From: Parvimonas micra
GTDB taxonomy: Bacteria > Bacillota > Clostridia > Tissierellales > Peptoniphilaceae
NCBI RefSeq assembly: GCF_021300775.1
Contig: NZ_JAJTJP010000001.1
Span: 1 to 64,000, forward strand
Length of the DNA stretch: 64,000 bases
Direction of reading: 5' to 3'
Positions 53,136 to 62,489 of this stretch are shown piece after piece. The stretch's first letter is position 1. Each line of letters starts with the position of its first letter. Under the pieces are notes generated by a model. It was given only the letters and a program-made list of their open reading frames with translations, did not search any database and was not told the origin of the DNA. The translations under genes and the position numbers were made by a program.

Positions 53136-54028
53136 TAGTTTATTCCTTGATATGAATTTCTTTGTTTTAGAATTTTACTAATTTCTCCAATTGTTTTAAT
53201 TTTATCTTTTGACCAAAGGGGAGCAACAAGTTTTTCTTTGTCGCCATCTCCCGTGAGTCTATGAATTATTATATCTTTGTCTAAATTTTCTATTGCCATA
53301 ATTAAAGCATCTATATATTCATCCCAAGTTATTGCTTTGAAACTGTTTTTTAGATATTCCTCATATAGTTCACAATCGTTCTGAATATAAAGGCTGTGAA
53401 TTTTAATGCCCCAAGGTTTTTTTGTATTTACATAATCAATAGTATTTTTATAATCTTTTTTCGTTTCATTTGGAAGACCGAAGATTATGTGGAAAATAGT
53501 TTTTATATTTAATTTCTTTAATCTTTTCACACAATTTTCAAAAGTTTCCGTACTGTAACCTATATTCATATTATTTCTTGTTTTTTCATTTGAGCTTTGT
53601 AGTCCAAGTTCAATCCAGACTTCAATTTTTTCATTCAGTTCTTCAAGTAAATTATAAATTTCTTCATTAAAACAATCAGCTCTTGTAGCTATGGATATCA
53701 CTTTTACATTTGGAAAATTTATTGCCTCATAGTACATTTTTCTAAGTTCTTCCACTGGTAAAAATGTATTTGTATAACTTTGAAAATAAGCTATATATCC
53801 ATTGTATTTATCTTTATCTTTTAAAAATTTGATTTGAGCGTTTAACTGTTCGGTAATTGATTTTCTTCTAGTTGTAAATTCTCCACTTCCGCTTTCTGAA
53901 CAGAATTTACAGCCTTTTTTTCCATTTTTTCTATTTGGACAAGAAAACCCTCCATCAATGGAGAGTTTTAAAAGCCTTGAGCCGAATTTTTCTTTTAGAT
54001 AAGAACTTAAATCATTATATCTTTGCAT
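53114..54028 (-). CDS. TIGR01212 (YhcC-like) radical SAM protein
   Basis: A 304-residue protein starting QRYNDLSSYLKEKFGSRLLK, with the cluster motif CPNRKNGKKGCKFC (long CxnCxxC typical of this family) and HIIFGLPNETKKDY. The reaction is not established. It starts one base after the mreB homologue, so the two are co-transcribed. Confidence 0.88.
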   Translation of the reverse strand: MQRYNDLSSYLKEKFGSRLLKLSIDGGFSCPNRKNGKKGCKFCSESGSGEFTTRRKSITEQLNAQIKFLKDKDKYNGYIAYFQSYTNTFLPVEELRKMYYEAINFPNVKVISIATRADCFNEEIYNLLEELNEKIEVWIELGLQSSNEKTRNNMNIGYSTETFENCVKRLKKLNIKTIFHIIFGLPNETKKDYKNTIDYVNTKKPWGIKIHSLYIQNDCELYEEYLKNSFKAITWDEYIDALIMAIENLDKDIIIHRLTGDGDKEKLVAPLWSKDKIKTIGEISKILKQRNSYQGINYKNKGAL

Positions 54029-54029
54029 A

Positions 54030-55088
54030 TTATCTCTTTCTTAATTGTTCTTTTTGTTCTAATACATGTCGTTTTAATTCGTCTAAATATTCTATTTCAT
54101 CATTTGAGAAATCAACATTCTTCAAGAATCTTCCTGCACCTTTAATTACCATTAATTCAGGAGTTTCAGGGTTGATTACTTCTAGATTTGTTCTATCTGT
54201 TATTAAATCAACTAGACCAGGTATTTGAGATGTACCACCAGTTAAAATTAATCCCTTTTCAGAAATATCTGCAATTAGTTCAGGTGGAGTTTTTTCCAAT
54301 GTTTCAGTAATTGCATTTAAAATTTTATTTAATGTCATTCCAATTGCATGAGAAATATCTGAATCATTTACAAAAATATGCATTGGAAGACCATTCATAA
54401 CATTTCTTCCTTTAATTTCATACATTGAGCCATCGTTTGTTGGATATGCTCTTGCAGCTGATAATTTAATAAGTTCAGCAGTATTTTCTCCGATTAACAT
54501 ATTGTATCTTGTACGAATAAAATCTGCAATTGCTTGGTCAATAGAATTTCCACCAATATTTAAACTTTTTGCAATTATGATTTCTCCGTTAGAAATTACT
54601 GAAATATCTGTTTTACCTGCTCCTATATCAACTACTAAAGTTCCTGATGGATCATTTACATTTATTCCACAACCTATAGCAGCTGTAATTGTTTGTTCTA
54701 AAAGAACAACATTGTTTGCACCTGCAAGTTTAACTGCTTGAGTTATTGCTCTTTTTTGTACTTGGGTCAATTCACTTGCAATACAAACTAATACATTAGG
54801 TCTAAAGAAATTTTTTCCTACAGATTTTTTAATAGCTCTTTTAATAATAGCTTCAGTTACGTTAAAATCTACTATATTTCCTGCAACTACTGGTCTTTTA
54901 GCAACTACATTTCCAGGAATTCGTCCTAATAATTTTTTTGCAGTTTCTCCATAAGATAATATTTTATTTTTATAAGTATCCATTGTAACAACTGATGGTT
55001 CATTTACAACGATACCTTTATTTTCTACGAAAGTTACAACCTTTGATGTACCAAAATCAATGGCTAGAGTTTTTCTAAAATACTTCAT
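54030..55088 (-). CDS. mreB: MreB/Mbl family actin-like protein
   Basis: A 352-residue actin-fold ATPase: phosphate 1 LAIDFGTSKVVTFVENKGIV, VVDIGAGKTDISVIS, and GLILTGGTSQIPGLVDLI. It organises cell-wall synthesis. No mreC/mreD lies next to it, more like stand-alone mbl/mreBH loci. AGGAG precedes ATG 55088. Confidence 0.92.
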   Translation of the reverse strand: MKYFRKTLAIDFGTSKVVTFVENKGIVVNEPSVVTMDTYKNKILSYGETAKKLLGRIPGNVVAKRPVVAGNIVDFNVTEAIIKRAIKKSVGKNFFRPNVLVCIASELTQVQKRAITQAVKLAGANNVVLLEQTITAAIGCGINVNDPSGTLVVDIGAGKTDISVISNGEIIIAKSLNIGGNSIDQAIADFIRTRYNMLIGENTAELIKLSAARAYPTNDGSMYEIKGRNVMNGLPMHIFVNDSDISHAIGMTLNKILNAITETLEKTPPELIADISEKGLILTGGTSQIPGLVDLITDRTNLEVINPETPELMVIKGAGRFLKNVDFSNDEIEYLDELKRHVLEQKEQLRKR

Positions 55089-55121
55089 AAAATCTCCTAA
55101 AAATCTTCTATATATTTTTTT

Positions 55122-55155
55122 GAAAAAATTACCTTTTAATTTAGTTAAAGGTAAT
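55122..55155 (-). promoter_or_regulatory. Terminator-like hairpin in the mreB leader
   Basis: On the minus strand ATTACCTTTAA pairs with TTAAAAGGTAAT (one bulged base), followed immediately by TTTTTT. No minus-strand gene lies upstream, so it is in the mreB 5' leader and may attenuate transcription. Confidence 0.5.
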
Positions 55156-55340
55156 CTTATTGTTTTTAAAATTTAAGTTAAAATTTAGTTTAATTATCAT
55201 AAACCAAACCATACTACTATAATTTTACACTAAAAATTACATATAGTAAAGGGAAAATTGAATATTAAAAAAATTTGATAAAATTTATGTAGTGTAGTAA
55301 AATAAGAATGATAAAATTAATATTAATATGGAGGCCTTTT

Positions 55341-56633
55341 ATGTTTAGAATGAAAAATAAACTTAATAATTTATATAATGCAAATAAAGAAGTTAAGTTT
55401 GCTCTTGTTGGAGCCGGGAAAATGGGAAAAGGACTTGTTAATCAGCTTTCAAGAATTAAAGGTCTTACAAGTTCTGTTGTAATAGATGAAAAACCTGAAA
55501 AGGCTATGGAAGCTCTTATTTCATCTGGCGTTAGAAAGTCAGATATAACTACAAGTGATAATATAAAAATAATTGAAAATTCTATAAAAAATGGAATGTA
55601 TGTTGTTTCAGATGATTATTCAATTGCATGTAAATTACCTGATATAAAAGGAGTTGTTGATGCTACAGGAAATCCTCCTTTTGGGGCAATTTTAGCTATG
55701 GAAGCTATTGAAAATAGAAAGCATACAATTATGTTAAATGTTGAATGTGATGCCGTAATTGGACCATATTTATACAATTTAGCTAAAAAGAAAAATGTAA
55801 TATATACAGGTTCTGCAGGAGATGAACCCGGTGCGATTATGGAACTTGCAGATTTCGCATTAGGAGCAGGTTTTAAACTTCTAGCAGTTGGTAAGGGGAA
55901 AAATAATCCACTTAATTATTATATAACTGAAGACGATGTTAGAGAAGAGGCACTTTCAAAAGGACTTTATCCAAAAATGCTTGCTGGTTTCATTGATGGA
56001 ACAAATACTATGATTGAACTTACAAGTGCAGCAAATGCTTTAGGTTTTGTTCCTGATGTAATTGGATGTCATGGTCCAACAACAACAGCAAATGAACTTG
56101 GAAAGCTATTTTCATTAAAAGAACAAGGTGGAATTTTAAATAATTATAAGACAGTTGATTTTGCTTTTGGAGTAGCTCCAGGAGTTTATGCAATTGTAAC
56201 AAGTGATTCTGATGAAGTTCATGATTTAATGAAGTATCTAAAAATGGGAGATGGTCCAAACTATGCGATTTACAGACCTTATCATCTAACAAGTTTAGAA
56301 ACTCCAATTACAATATATAATGCGATTGTAGAAAAAGAATCAACAATTGTTCCAGCTTGTGGACAAGTTTCAGATACAGTTACAGTTGCTAAAAGAGATT
56401 TAAAAGCTGGAGAAATCTTAGAAGGAATTGGTGGAAAGTCAGTTTTTGGAACAATAACAAGTCATGCTGATCAAAAGAATAGAAATCTTTTACCAATTGC
56501 TATGATTACTAAAAAAACTAAGTTGAAGGTCGATGTTAAAAAAGATGAGCTTATAACTTTAGATATGGTAGAATTAGATGAAGATCATATAATAACTAAA
56601 CTTAGAAGAAAACAAGATAAATTAGGCTTATAG
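55341..56633 (+). CDS. COG4091-type dehydrogenase with C-terminal SAF domain
   Basis: A 430-residue protein with a Rossmann motif (FALVGAGKMGKGL), homoserine-dehydrogenase-like body (GVVDATGNPPFGA; GDEPGAIMELADFALGAGFK) and a SAF domain near the end (VAKRDLKAGEIL; TKLKVDVKKDELITLDMVEL). Relatives act in sugar-acid or sugar-phosphate catabolism rather than homoserine synthesis; the substrate here is unknown. ATG 55341 is behind GGAGG. Confidence 0.83.
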   Translation: MFRMKNKLNNLYNANKEVKFALVGAGKMGKGLVNQLSRIKGLTSSVVIDEKPEKAMEALISSGVRKSDITTSDNIKIIENSIKNGMYVVSDDYSIACKLPDIKGVVDATGNPPFGAILAMEAIENRKHTIMLNVECDAVIGPYLYNLAKKKNVIYTGSAGDEPGAIMELADFALGAGFKLLAVGKGKNNPLNYYITEDDVREEALSKGLYPKMLAGFIDGTNTMIELTSAANALGFVPDVIGCHGPTTTANELGKLFSLKEQGGILNNYKTVDFAFGVAPGVYAIVTSDSDEVHDLMKYLKMGDGPNYAIYRPYHLTSLETPITIYNAIVEKESTIVPACGQVSDTVTVAKRDLKAGEILEGIGGKSVFGTITSHADQKNRNLLPIAMITKKTKLKVDVKKDELITLDMVELDEDHIITKLRRKQDKLGL

Positions 56634-56641
56634 GAGAAAAA

Positions 56642-57658
56642 ATGGAGATAATTTCAAAATATAAAAATAAAATAGTAATGGGAATTTCGGCTCTATTAGT
56701 ATTCTTATTTATTGTTTTTATGAGTATAAAATTTACTGGTAATTCTAATAAAGAAGTATCATTTGATTTTTCAAAACCTTATAACAAAATTGCATTCATT
56801 AAGGATGAAATGTATACTTTTGAAAAAGATAAATTTTCTAGATACAATAAGAATGGGAAATTAAAAGTTGAAAAAGAAATTGCTAATAATGGTAAAATCG
56901 CAGTATCAAATGATGTTATATATTCTTTAATGAATAATGAAGTAATTATGTATTCTAAAGATTTTGACGAAGTAAAAAAAGTTTCATTAGAAAAAGAAAG
57001 TAAGGATATATTTATTGAAAATAATAAATTAATTCTTGTAAATAATGCTAGTTTTAGAATTTTAGATGAAAATTTAACTGAAATTTATGCTAATGATGAT
57101 GTTCAAAATCCAGGATATGTAAAGTTTTCAAAGAGCAATAACAACTTTGTTTATACTGACTATATTAAAGCTGATAATTCAATAAAATCAAGATTTCATA
57201 TTTTAAATTCTAAAGATAAGACAACAGTTTGTGACTTTACATTTTTTAATGAATTTATAATAGACTTAGGTTTTATAAACGATTCAGATGATAAACTTTA
57301 TGTAGTAACAAATGAAAAATTATATATATTTGAAAAAAATATTATTAAAAATCAATACTATATAAATAATTTAAAAAATATAATTTACGACTCAGGAAAA
57401 ATCTATTTATTCACAAATGATTTAAAAGTTTTTAATTCTAAGGATTTAAAACTTGAAAAAAGTGCTGAAATAGGTGAAGATTATTTGAATTCTTATATAT
57501 TAGATGGAAATATTTTGTTAGTTAAAAAAACAGGGTATGTATTAATTGGCAAAAGTAACTTAAAAGCTAAAGAATTCCCTGCTGAAGTAACGGATTCAAT
57601 TAAAGGTGATGATTCAGTTTATTTGATACTTAAAAATGGATATAAAAAAATAAAATAG
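56642..57658 (+). CDS. Membrane-anchored β-propeller-like protein
   Basis: A 338-residue protein with one N-terminal membrane segment (~10-30) and an extracellular part of repeated short β-strand patterns (IAFIKDEMYTF; IYSLMNNEVIMYS; KLYVVTNEKLYIFEK), as in propeller-like DUF5711 proteins. Function unknown. It sits 8 bases after the dehydrogenase gene behind AGGAG. Confidence 0.65.
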   Translation: MEIISKYKNKIVMGISALLVFLFIVFMSIKFTGNSNKEVSFDFSKPYNKIAFIKDEMYTFEKDKFSRYNKNGKLKVEKEIANNGKIAVSNDVIYSLMNNEVIMYSKDFDEVKKVSLEKESKDIFIENNKLILVNNASFRILDENLTEIYANDDVQNPGYVKFSKSNNNFVYTDYIKADNSIKSRFHILNSKDKTTVCDFTFFNEFIIDLGFINDSDDKLYVVTNEKLYIFEKNIIKNQYYINNLKNIIYDSGKIYLFTNDLKVFNSKDLKLEKSAEIGEDYLNSYILDGNILLVKKTGYVLIGKSNLKAKEFPAEVTDSIKGDDSVYLILKNGYKKIK

Positions 57659-57670
57659 GAGGAATTTTCT

Positions 57671-57943
57671 TTGAACGAGAAATATTTATTACTGACTTTT
57701 AATTCAGTTAATCATACAATGCAATTAGAAAAAGAACTTAAAAATTTAGAAAAGAAATTTAAAACAATTCCAACACCAAGAGAAGTAAGTCGTTCTTGTG
57801 GACTTGCAATCTTACTTGATCCAAGCGAGCTGGAAACTGTTAAATCTTTAAAAGAAGAAGGAAAAAATGTTGACTATCTTTGGTATTTTGAAAAGACACA
57901 AGATAGAGGGAATGTTGTAACGGAGATAAATATTAATGAATAA
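57671..57943 (+). CDS. DUF3343 protein (putative Se/S carrier-like)
   Basis: A 90-residue protein. YLLLTFNSVNHTMQLEKELK and TPREVSRSCGLAILL match DUF3343, including the Cys of the SCG motif. The family is described as a putative selenium or sulfur carrier and co-occurs with selenium-related genes. TTG start at 57671 behind AGGAGG. It overlaps mscS by 8 bases. Confidence 0.82.
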   Translation: MNEKYLLLTFNSVNHTMQLEKELKNLEKKFKTIPTPREVSRSCGLAILLDPSELETVKSLKEEGKNVDYLWYFEKTQDRGNVVTEININE

Positions 57944-58766
57944 TTTTTTTGAAAACTTAATTTACTCTGAATCAATCAGAAGTATTGTTTTAAAATTATT
58001 ATTATCTTTTGTGGTTTTTATTTTTGCAAAAGTTTTAATCTACTTTTTTGCAAAAGTTTTAAAAAAAGTAGTTAAGACTTATAAGAAAAATGACCACAGC
58101 AATATAAAAAAAGTAAATTCAATTGTTTCAATATTGTCAAGTGTATTTAAGTATATAGTTTATTTTTTTGTAATAGTTATAATTTTAGGTATTTTTGGTG
58201 TAAATACTTATTCTTTAATAGCTACTGCTGGAGTTGGTGGAATCATAATAGCATTTGGTGTTCAAAGCATTGTAAAAGATTTGTTTAGTGGAGTTTTCAT
58301 TCTTTTAGATGATCAATATAATGTTGGAGATGATGTTATTATTAATAGTGTTTCTGGTAGTGTTTTAGCTATTAATATGAGAAATACACAGATTCAAGGA
58401 TATGATGGAAGTGTTAATACAATTTCAAATGGAAGTATTACAACTGTTACTAATTTTAGTAAAGGAAATCAAAGATCTGTTGTTACTTTTTGTTTCCCAG
58501 TTGATGTAGATGTTGAAAAGATTAAAAAAATAATTAGTACTTATTCAATAGAGTTTACTGAAAAGAATGATTCTGTTATAAAAGCTCCTGAATTTTTTGG
58601 TGTTACAGAGATTCAAAGCTATTATATAAAAATTGCTGTTTCTCTTTGGAGTAAACAGTCAACACAATGGAATAATGAAAAGAATTTAAGAGAAGAATTA
58701 TATAAAAAATTTAAAGAAGAAAATATTGAATTTTTGAAACTTGAAAAGGGTGATATAATTGTATAA
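57936..58766 (+). CDS. MscS-type mechanosensitive channel
   Basis: A 276-residue protein with three membrane segments, then the pore-lining TM3 ATAGVGGIIIAFGVQSIVKD and the β-domain FSGVFILLDDQYNVGDDVII. It releases solutes on hypo-osmotic shock. Overlaps its neighbours on both sides. Confidence 0.92.
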   Translation: MNNFFENLIYSESIRSIVLKLLLSFVVFIFAKVLIYFFAKVLKKVVKTYKKNDHSNIKKVNSIVSILSSVFKYIVYFFVIVIILGIFGVNTYSLIATAGVGGIIIAFGVQSIVKDLFSGVFILLDDQYNVGDDVIINSVSGSVLAINMRNTQIQGYDGSVNTISNGSITTVTNFSKGNQRSVVTFCFPVDVDVEKIKKIISTYSIEFTEKNDSVIKAPEFFGVTEIQSYYIKIAVSLWSKQSTQWNNEKNLREELYKKFKEENIEFLKLEKGDIIV

Positions 58767-58968
58767 ATATCAAATATCGGATATTGTTGTACTAAAAAAA
58801 GAGCATCCCTGTGGAACTAACAAATGGCAAATTCTAAGAACAGGAATAGATATAAAATTGAAATGTTTAGGCTGCGACAGGGAAGTTTGGGTTAAAAGAA
58901 TAGATTTTGAAAAAAGACTTAGAAAAGTTGAAATAGATGGTAAACTTTATAAAGTTGCAAATCTTTAA
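58759..58968 (+). CDS. DUF951 protein
   Basis: A 69-residue protein with the DUF951 signature KKEHPCGTNKWQILRTGIDI and LKCLGCDREVW; three Cys could bind a metal. It commonly lies next to mscS in Firmicutes. The start is TTG 58759 with AAGGGTGAT upstream. Function unknown. Confidence 0.88.
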   Translation: MYKYQISDIVVLKKEHPCGTNKWQILRTGIDIKLKCLGCDREVWVKRIDFEKRLRKVEIDGKLYKVANL

Positions 58969-58980
58969 TTGGAGGTAGTT

Positions 58981-59502
58981 ATGGACTTTTTAGAATTAGC
59001 AAAAAATAGATATTCTGTAAGGGAGTTTTCAAGCAAGAAAGTTGAGAAAGAAAAAATTTTAAAGATTTTAGAATCAGCTAAAGTTGCTCCTACTGCCAAA
59101 AATAAACAACCAATAAAAATTTATTATTGTACTGATGATGAAAAGTTAAAATTATTAAATGAGTCTTCACCATGTGAATATAACTCACAACTTATGTTTG
59201 TTATAACATATAATTTAGATGAATGTTGGTATAATAGTCATACTGGAATTCCTAGTGGAATTGTTGTTGCTACAATTGCATCTACACATATGGTGCTAGA
59301 AGCAGAAGATTTAGGGCTTGGTTCAGTTTATATTGGGGCATTTAATCCTGAAATTGTTAAGGAAAAATTTGATATTCCTAAGCAAAATCAAATAGCAATG
59401 CTTTTATTTATGGGCTATAAGGCTGAAAGTTCAGAACCTTCTGATATGCATGAAACTTTTAAATCAGATGAAGAATTGTTTGAGGAACTAAAAATAAAAT
59501 AA
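58981..59502 (+). CDS. Nitroreductase family FMN oxidoreductase
   Basis: A 173-residue protein: LAKNRYSVREFSSKKVEKEK, SAKVAPTAKNKQP and GLGSVYIGAFNP, all typical. The true start is ATG 58981 with GGAGG before it; a TTG at 58969 is rejected. Electron acceptor unknown. Confidence 0.9.
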   Translation: MDFLELAKNRYSVREFSSKKVEKEKILKILESAKVAPTAKNKQPIKIYYCTDDEKLKLLNESSPCEYNSQLMFVITYNLDECWYNSHTGIPSGIVVATIASTHMVLEAEDLGLGSVYIGAFNPEIVKEKFDIPKQNQIAMLLFMGYKAESSEPSDMHETFKSDEELFEELKIK

Positions 59503-59518
59503 ATTTAAAGGAAAATAT

Positions 59519-60205
59519 ATGGATAAAATATTAAAAGATTTATTTTCTTTTCAAGATATCGAATATAAAGACTTTACATCAAAACTTATTCCAACAGTAG
59601 ATAAAGACTTAATAATTGGAGTTAGAACTCCAATTTTAAGAAATTATGCAAAAAAATTATTTAAAGAGAATGAAAAACAAACTTTTAAATTTTTAAATAA
59701 TCTACCTCATAAATATTATGAAGAAAATAATTTACATGGCTGTTTGATAGAGCAAATTAAAGATTTTGATTTGGCAATGGAATATACAGAAAAATTTATT
59801 TCATTTATCGATAATTGGGCAACTTGTGACTTATTTTCTCCAAAAGTTTTTAAAAAATATCCAAATGAAACATATAGTTATATTTTAGATTGGATAAAAG
59901 ATGAAAAAACTTATGTTATAAGATATGGGATAGGTCTTTTACTTTCAAATTATTTGGATGAAAATTTTAAAGAAGAACATTTGGAAATTGTTTCAAATAT
60001 AAGGTCTAAAGAATATTATGTAAATATGATGATTGCTTGGTATTTTGCAACTGCTCTTGCAAAACAACAAAAATATGCTATAAAGTATATTGAAAATAAA
60101 AAACTTGATGATTGGACTAATAATAAAGCCATTCAAAAGGCAATTGAGAGTAGAAGAATTACTGATGAACAAAAGGTGTATTTAAGAAGTTTAAAAGTTA
60201 AATAG
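59519..60205 (+). CDS. DNA alkylation repair protein (AlkD-like HEAT repeat)
   Basis: A 228-residue helical-repeat protein: GVRTPILRNYAKKLFKE, FIDNWATCDLFSPKVFK (the NWAxCD motif of AlkD-like glycosylases) and YVNMMIAWYFATALAK. Predicted to remove alkylated bases. AAAGGAAA lies before ATG. Confidence 0.88.
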   Translation: MDKILKDLFSFQDIEYKDFTSKLIPTVDKDLIIGVRTPILRNYAKKLFKENEKQTFKFLNNLPHKYYEENNLHGCLIEQIKDFDLAMEYTEKFISFIDNWATCDLFSPKVFKKYPNETYSYILDWIKDEKTYVIRYGIGLLLSNYLDENFKEEHLEIVSNIRSKEYYVNMMIAWYFATALAKQQKYAIKYIENKKLDDWTNNKAIQKAIESRRITDEQKVYLRSLKVK

Positions 60206-60216
60206 AGAAGTAGAAT

Positions 60217-60240
60217 GAAAAGAGCGAACAGCTCTTTTTC
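60217..60240 (+). terminator. Terminator after the AlkD-like gene
   Basis: AAAGAGC pairs with GCTCTTT around GAACA; the T tract is short. Confidence 0.75.
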
Positions 60241-60334
60241 ATTTAAATAAAAAATATCCTTTAAAATTTGTACCTACATTATAGGGTAGTACAATCTAAA
60301 AAATGTTAAACTATATCTAGAAAGGGGAAATCAA

Positions 60335-61177
60335 ATGAGTATAATAAAATCTTTTAATAGTACGATAGATTATATAGAAACTGTTTTAGAAGATGAAATT
60401 GATGAAAAGAAAATAACTCATTTATCTGGATATTCATATGCGATGTTTAGTCGATTGTTTTCTATTTTAACTGAAACAACACTTTCAGAATATTTGAGAG
60501 GAAGAAAATTAACAGAGGCTGCGATTGCTTTAAGAGATACGGATGAAAAAGTAATTGACATTGCATTTAGATTTGGATATGAGTCATCAGACTCTTTTGG
60601 AACAGCTTTCAAGAATTTTCATGGATTTACTCCTTCTGAAGTAAGAAATGGAAAACCATTCAAATTGGTTTCCAGAATTCAATTAGCTTTAACAGTTAAA
60701 GGAGGAAGAAGTATGAATGTTACAATTCAAAAGAAAGGTTCATTTACAGTTGCAGGTTTCAATGAAGAAAATATTAATTCATCATTATGTCCAAAAGTTT
60801 GGAATAAATTATATGAAAAATATAGCCAAGCAGAACTTGCAAGTCTAGGAGATGGAGAAAGTGTAGGCATTTGTCATGACGTGGAAAGTCCAAATGTAAT
60901 AAATTACATGGCAGGATATATTGTTACGGATGTAGATAAAGCAAAAAGTATGGGACTTGATATCATAGAAGTAAAAGAGGCTGAATATGCTATTGTTGAA
61001 CTAAAAGGAGTAGTTCCTGAATGTATTCACAATGGTTGGAAGTATGTAATGGAAGTGTTTTTCCCGGAACATGGATATGTTCATTCTGGAAGTCCTGACT
61101 TTGAATATTACTATGAAGGAGATATGGATAGTAAAGATTATAAAATGGAATTATGGATCCCAATTGTAAAAGCATAA
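60335..61177 (+). CDS. AraC-family regulator with GyrI-like effector domain
   Basis: A 280-residue protein. Two AraC helix-turn-helix units occupy ~1-110 (LSEYLRGRKLTEAAIALRDT; IDIAFRFGYESSDSFGTAFK; FHGFTPSEVR). The C-terminal ~155 residues form a GyrI/Rob-like ligand domain (FTVAGFNEENI; AIVELKGVVPECIHNGWKYV). Usually a multidrug- or effector-responsive activator. Flanked by terminators, so monocistronic. Confidence 0.9.
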   Translation: MSIIKSFNSTIDYIETVLEDEIDEKKITHLSGYSYAMFSRLFSILTETTLSEYLRGRKLTEAAIALRDTDEKVIDIAFRFGYESSDSFGTAFKNFHGFTPSEVRNGKPFKLVSRIQLALTVKGGRSMNVTIQKKGSFTVAGFNEENINSSLCPKVWNKLYEKYSQAELASLGDGESVGICHDVESPNVINYMAGYIVTDVDKAKSMGLDIIEVKEAEYAIVELKGVVPECIHNGWKYVMEVFFPEHGYVHSGSPDFEYYYEGDMDSKDYKMELWIPIVKA

Positions 61178-61188
61178 TATATTAAAAA

Positions 61189-61213
61189 TAAAAGAGCCAA
61201 TGGCTCTTTTTTT
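61189..61213 (+). terminator. Terminator after the AraC-type gene
   Basis: AGAGCC pairs with GGCTCT around AAT, then seven T residues. A candidate promoter for prfB (TTGACG at 61217, TAAAAT at 61240) follows at once. Confidence 0.88.
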
Positions 61214-61275
61214 GACTTGACGAAAATATTTTAATATTATAAAATAAAGTATTATATATTGTTGTTGGGGGAGAG

Positions 61276-62389
61276 ATGGAAAATTTAAGTACAGTAATCG
61301 AAAGATTAAAAAAACTGCAACAAAATTTATCAGAAATTGGTGATTCACTTTGACATTTCAAAGTTGAAAAAAAGATATAAAGAGTTAGAAGCTAAAAGTT
61401 TTAAAGAAGATTTTTGGAATGATTCAAAAAATGCAAAATCAATTTTAGATGATATGAAGCATTTAAAGTTTAAGATAGAAACATTTAGCTGTCTAAGTCA
61501 AAAAATTTTAGACTCAATAGAATTTTTAGAAATTTTATCTGACGAAGAATTTATGGAATATGAAAAAGAAGCGTTAAAAAATATTCAAAACATTGAAAAA
61601 GAGTATTTTTCATTGAAGTTGAATACTTTAATGGTTGGAGAATATGACTCAAATAATGCGATTTTAGAAATTCATGCTGGAGCTGGTGGAACAGATGCTC
61701 AAGATTGGACAGAAATGTTACAACGTCTTTATACTAGATGGATAAGTAGTAAGGGATTTTCGTTTTCGATTTTGGACTACAATTCTGATACTGAAGGTGG
61801 TATAAAGTCTGTTACTTTAAAGGTTGAGGGTGAAAATGCCTATGGATTTTTAAAAGGCGAAAAAGGGGTTCATAGACTTGTTAGAATTTCTCCTTACGAT
61901 TCTTCAAATAAAAGACATACAAGTTTTGCAAGTGTTGATGTTTTTCCGGAAATAGAAGAAATTACTGATATTGAAATAAATCCTAAAGATTTAAGAATTG
62001 ATACTTATAGATCTGGAGGAGCTGGAGGACAACATGTTAATAAAACAGACTCTGCTGTAAGAATAACTCATATTCCTACTGGAGTTACAGTTTCTTGTCA
62101 ATCTGAGAGAAGTCAAATGTTCAATAGAGATACGGCTATGAGACAACTTATAGCAAAACTTTTAATTATAAAACAAGAAGAAAATAGGGAAAAAATTGAG
62201 GATATTCAGGGTAAATATTCTCAAATAGCATGGGGCTCACAGATAAGATCTTATGTTTTCCAACCTTATACTCTTGTTAAGGATCATCGTACAGGATATG
62301 AAACAGGAAATGTTGAGTCTGTTATTAATGGAAATATTGATGAATTTATAAATCAATATCTATGTGAGTTAGTAAAAAAAAGCAGGTGA
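61276..62389 (+). CDS. prfB: Peptide chain release factor 2 (programmed +1 frameshift)
   Basis: Terminates at UAA and UGA. ATG 61276 opens 25 codons ending CTT-TGA at 61348-61353; a +1 shift into GAC at 61352 continues to 62389, giving 370 residues. The GGQ loop is intact (SGGAGGQHVNKTDSAVR). The peptide anticodon, SPF in most RF2, reads SPY (LVRISPYDSSNKRHTSF). GGGGGAGAG lies before ATG. Confidence 0.95.
61342..61354 (+). other. prfB frameshift site
   Basis: CTT-TGA-C is the canonical slippery stop of prfB. Upstream, in place of the usual AGGGGG, GGTGAT (61339-61344) sits three bases before CTT and could pair with AUCACC of the 16S 3' end. In-frame UGA reading autoregulates RF2 levels. Confidence 0.9.
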
Positions 62390-62393
62390 TTTA

Positions 62394-62489
62394 ATGAAAA
62401 GAGAAACGGCTATTAGAATTGTTGCACTTGTATTAGCTTTCATGATGGTAGTTGGAATATTACCAACAATTATAGGATTTTTTAGATAA
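62394..62489 (+). CDS. 31-residue single-span membrane peptide
   Basis: MKRETAIRIVALVLAF then a hydrophobic run to GFFR: a basic start plus one membrane helix. AGGTGATTTA precedes ATG 62394, and its TAA overlaps the recX ATG. Size and topology recall the Prli42-type or DUF4044 mini-proteins of Firmicutes, but identity is not certain. Confidence 0.6.
   Translation: MKRETAIRIVALVLAFMMVVGILPTIIGFFR

Noticed and set aside
61351-61353. prfB broken by a stop codon
   Set aside because: CTT-TGA-C is the normal programmed frameshift site of RF2.
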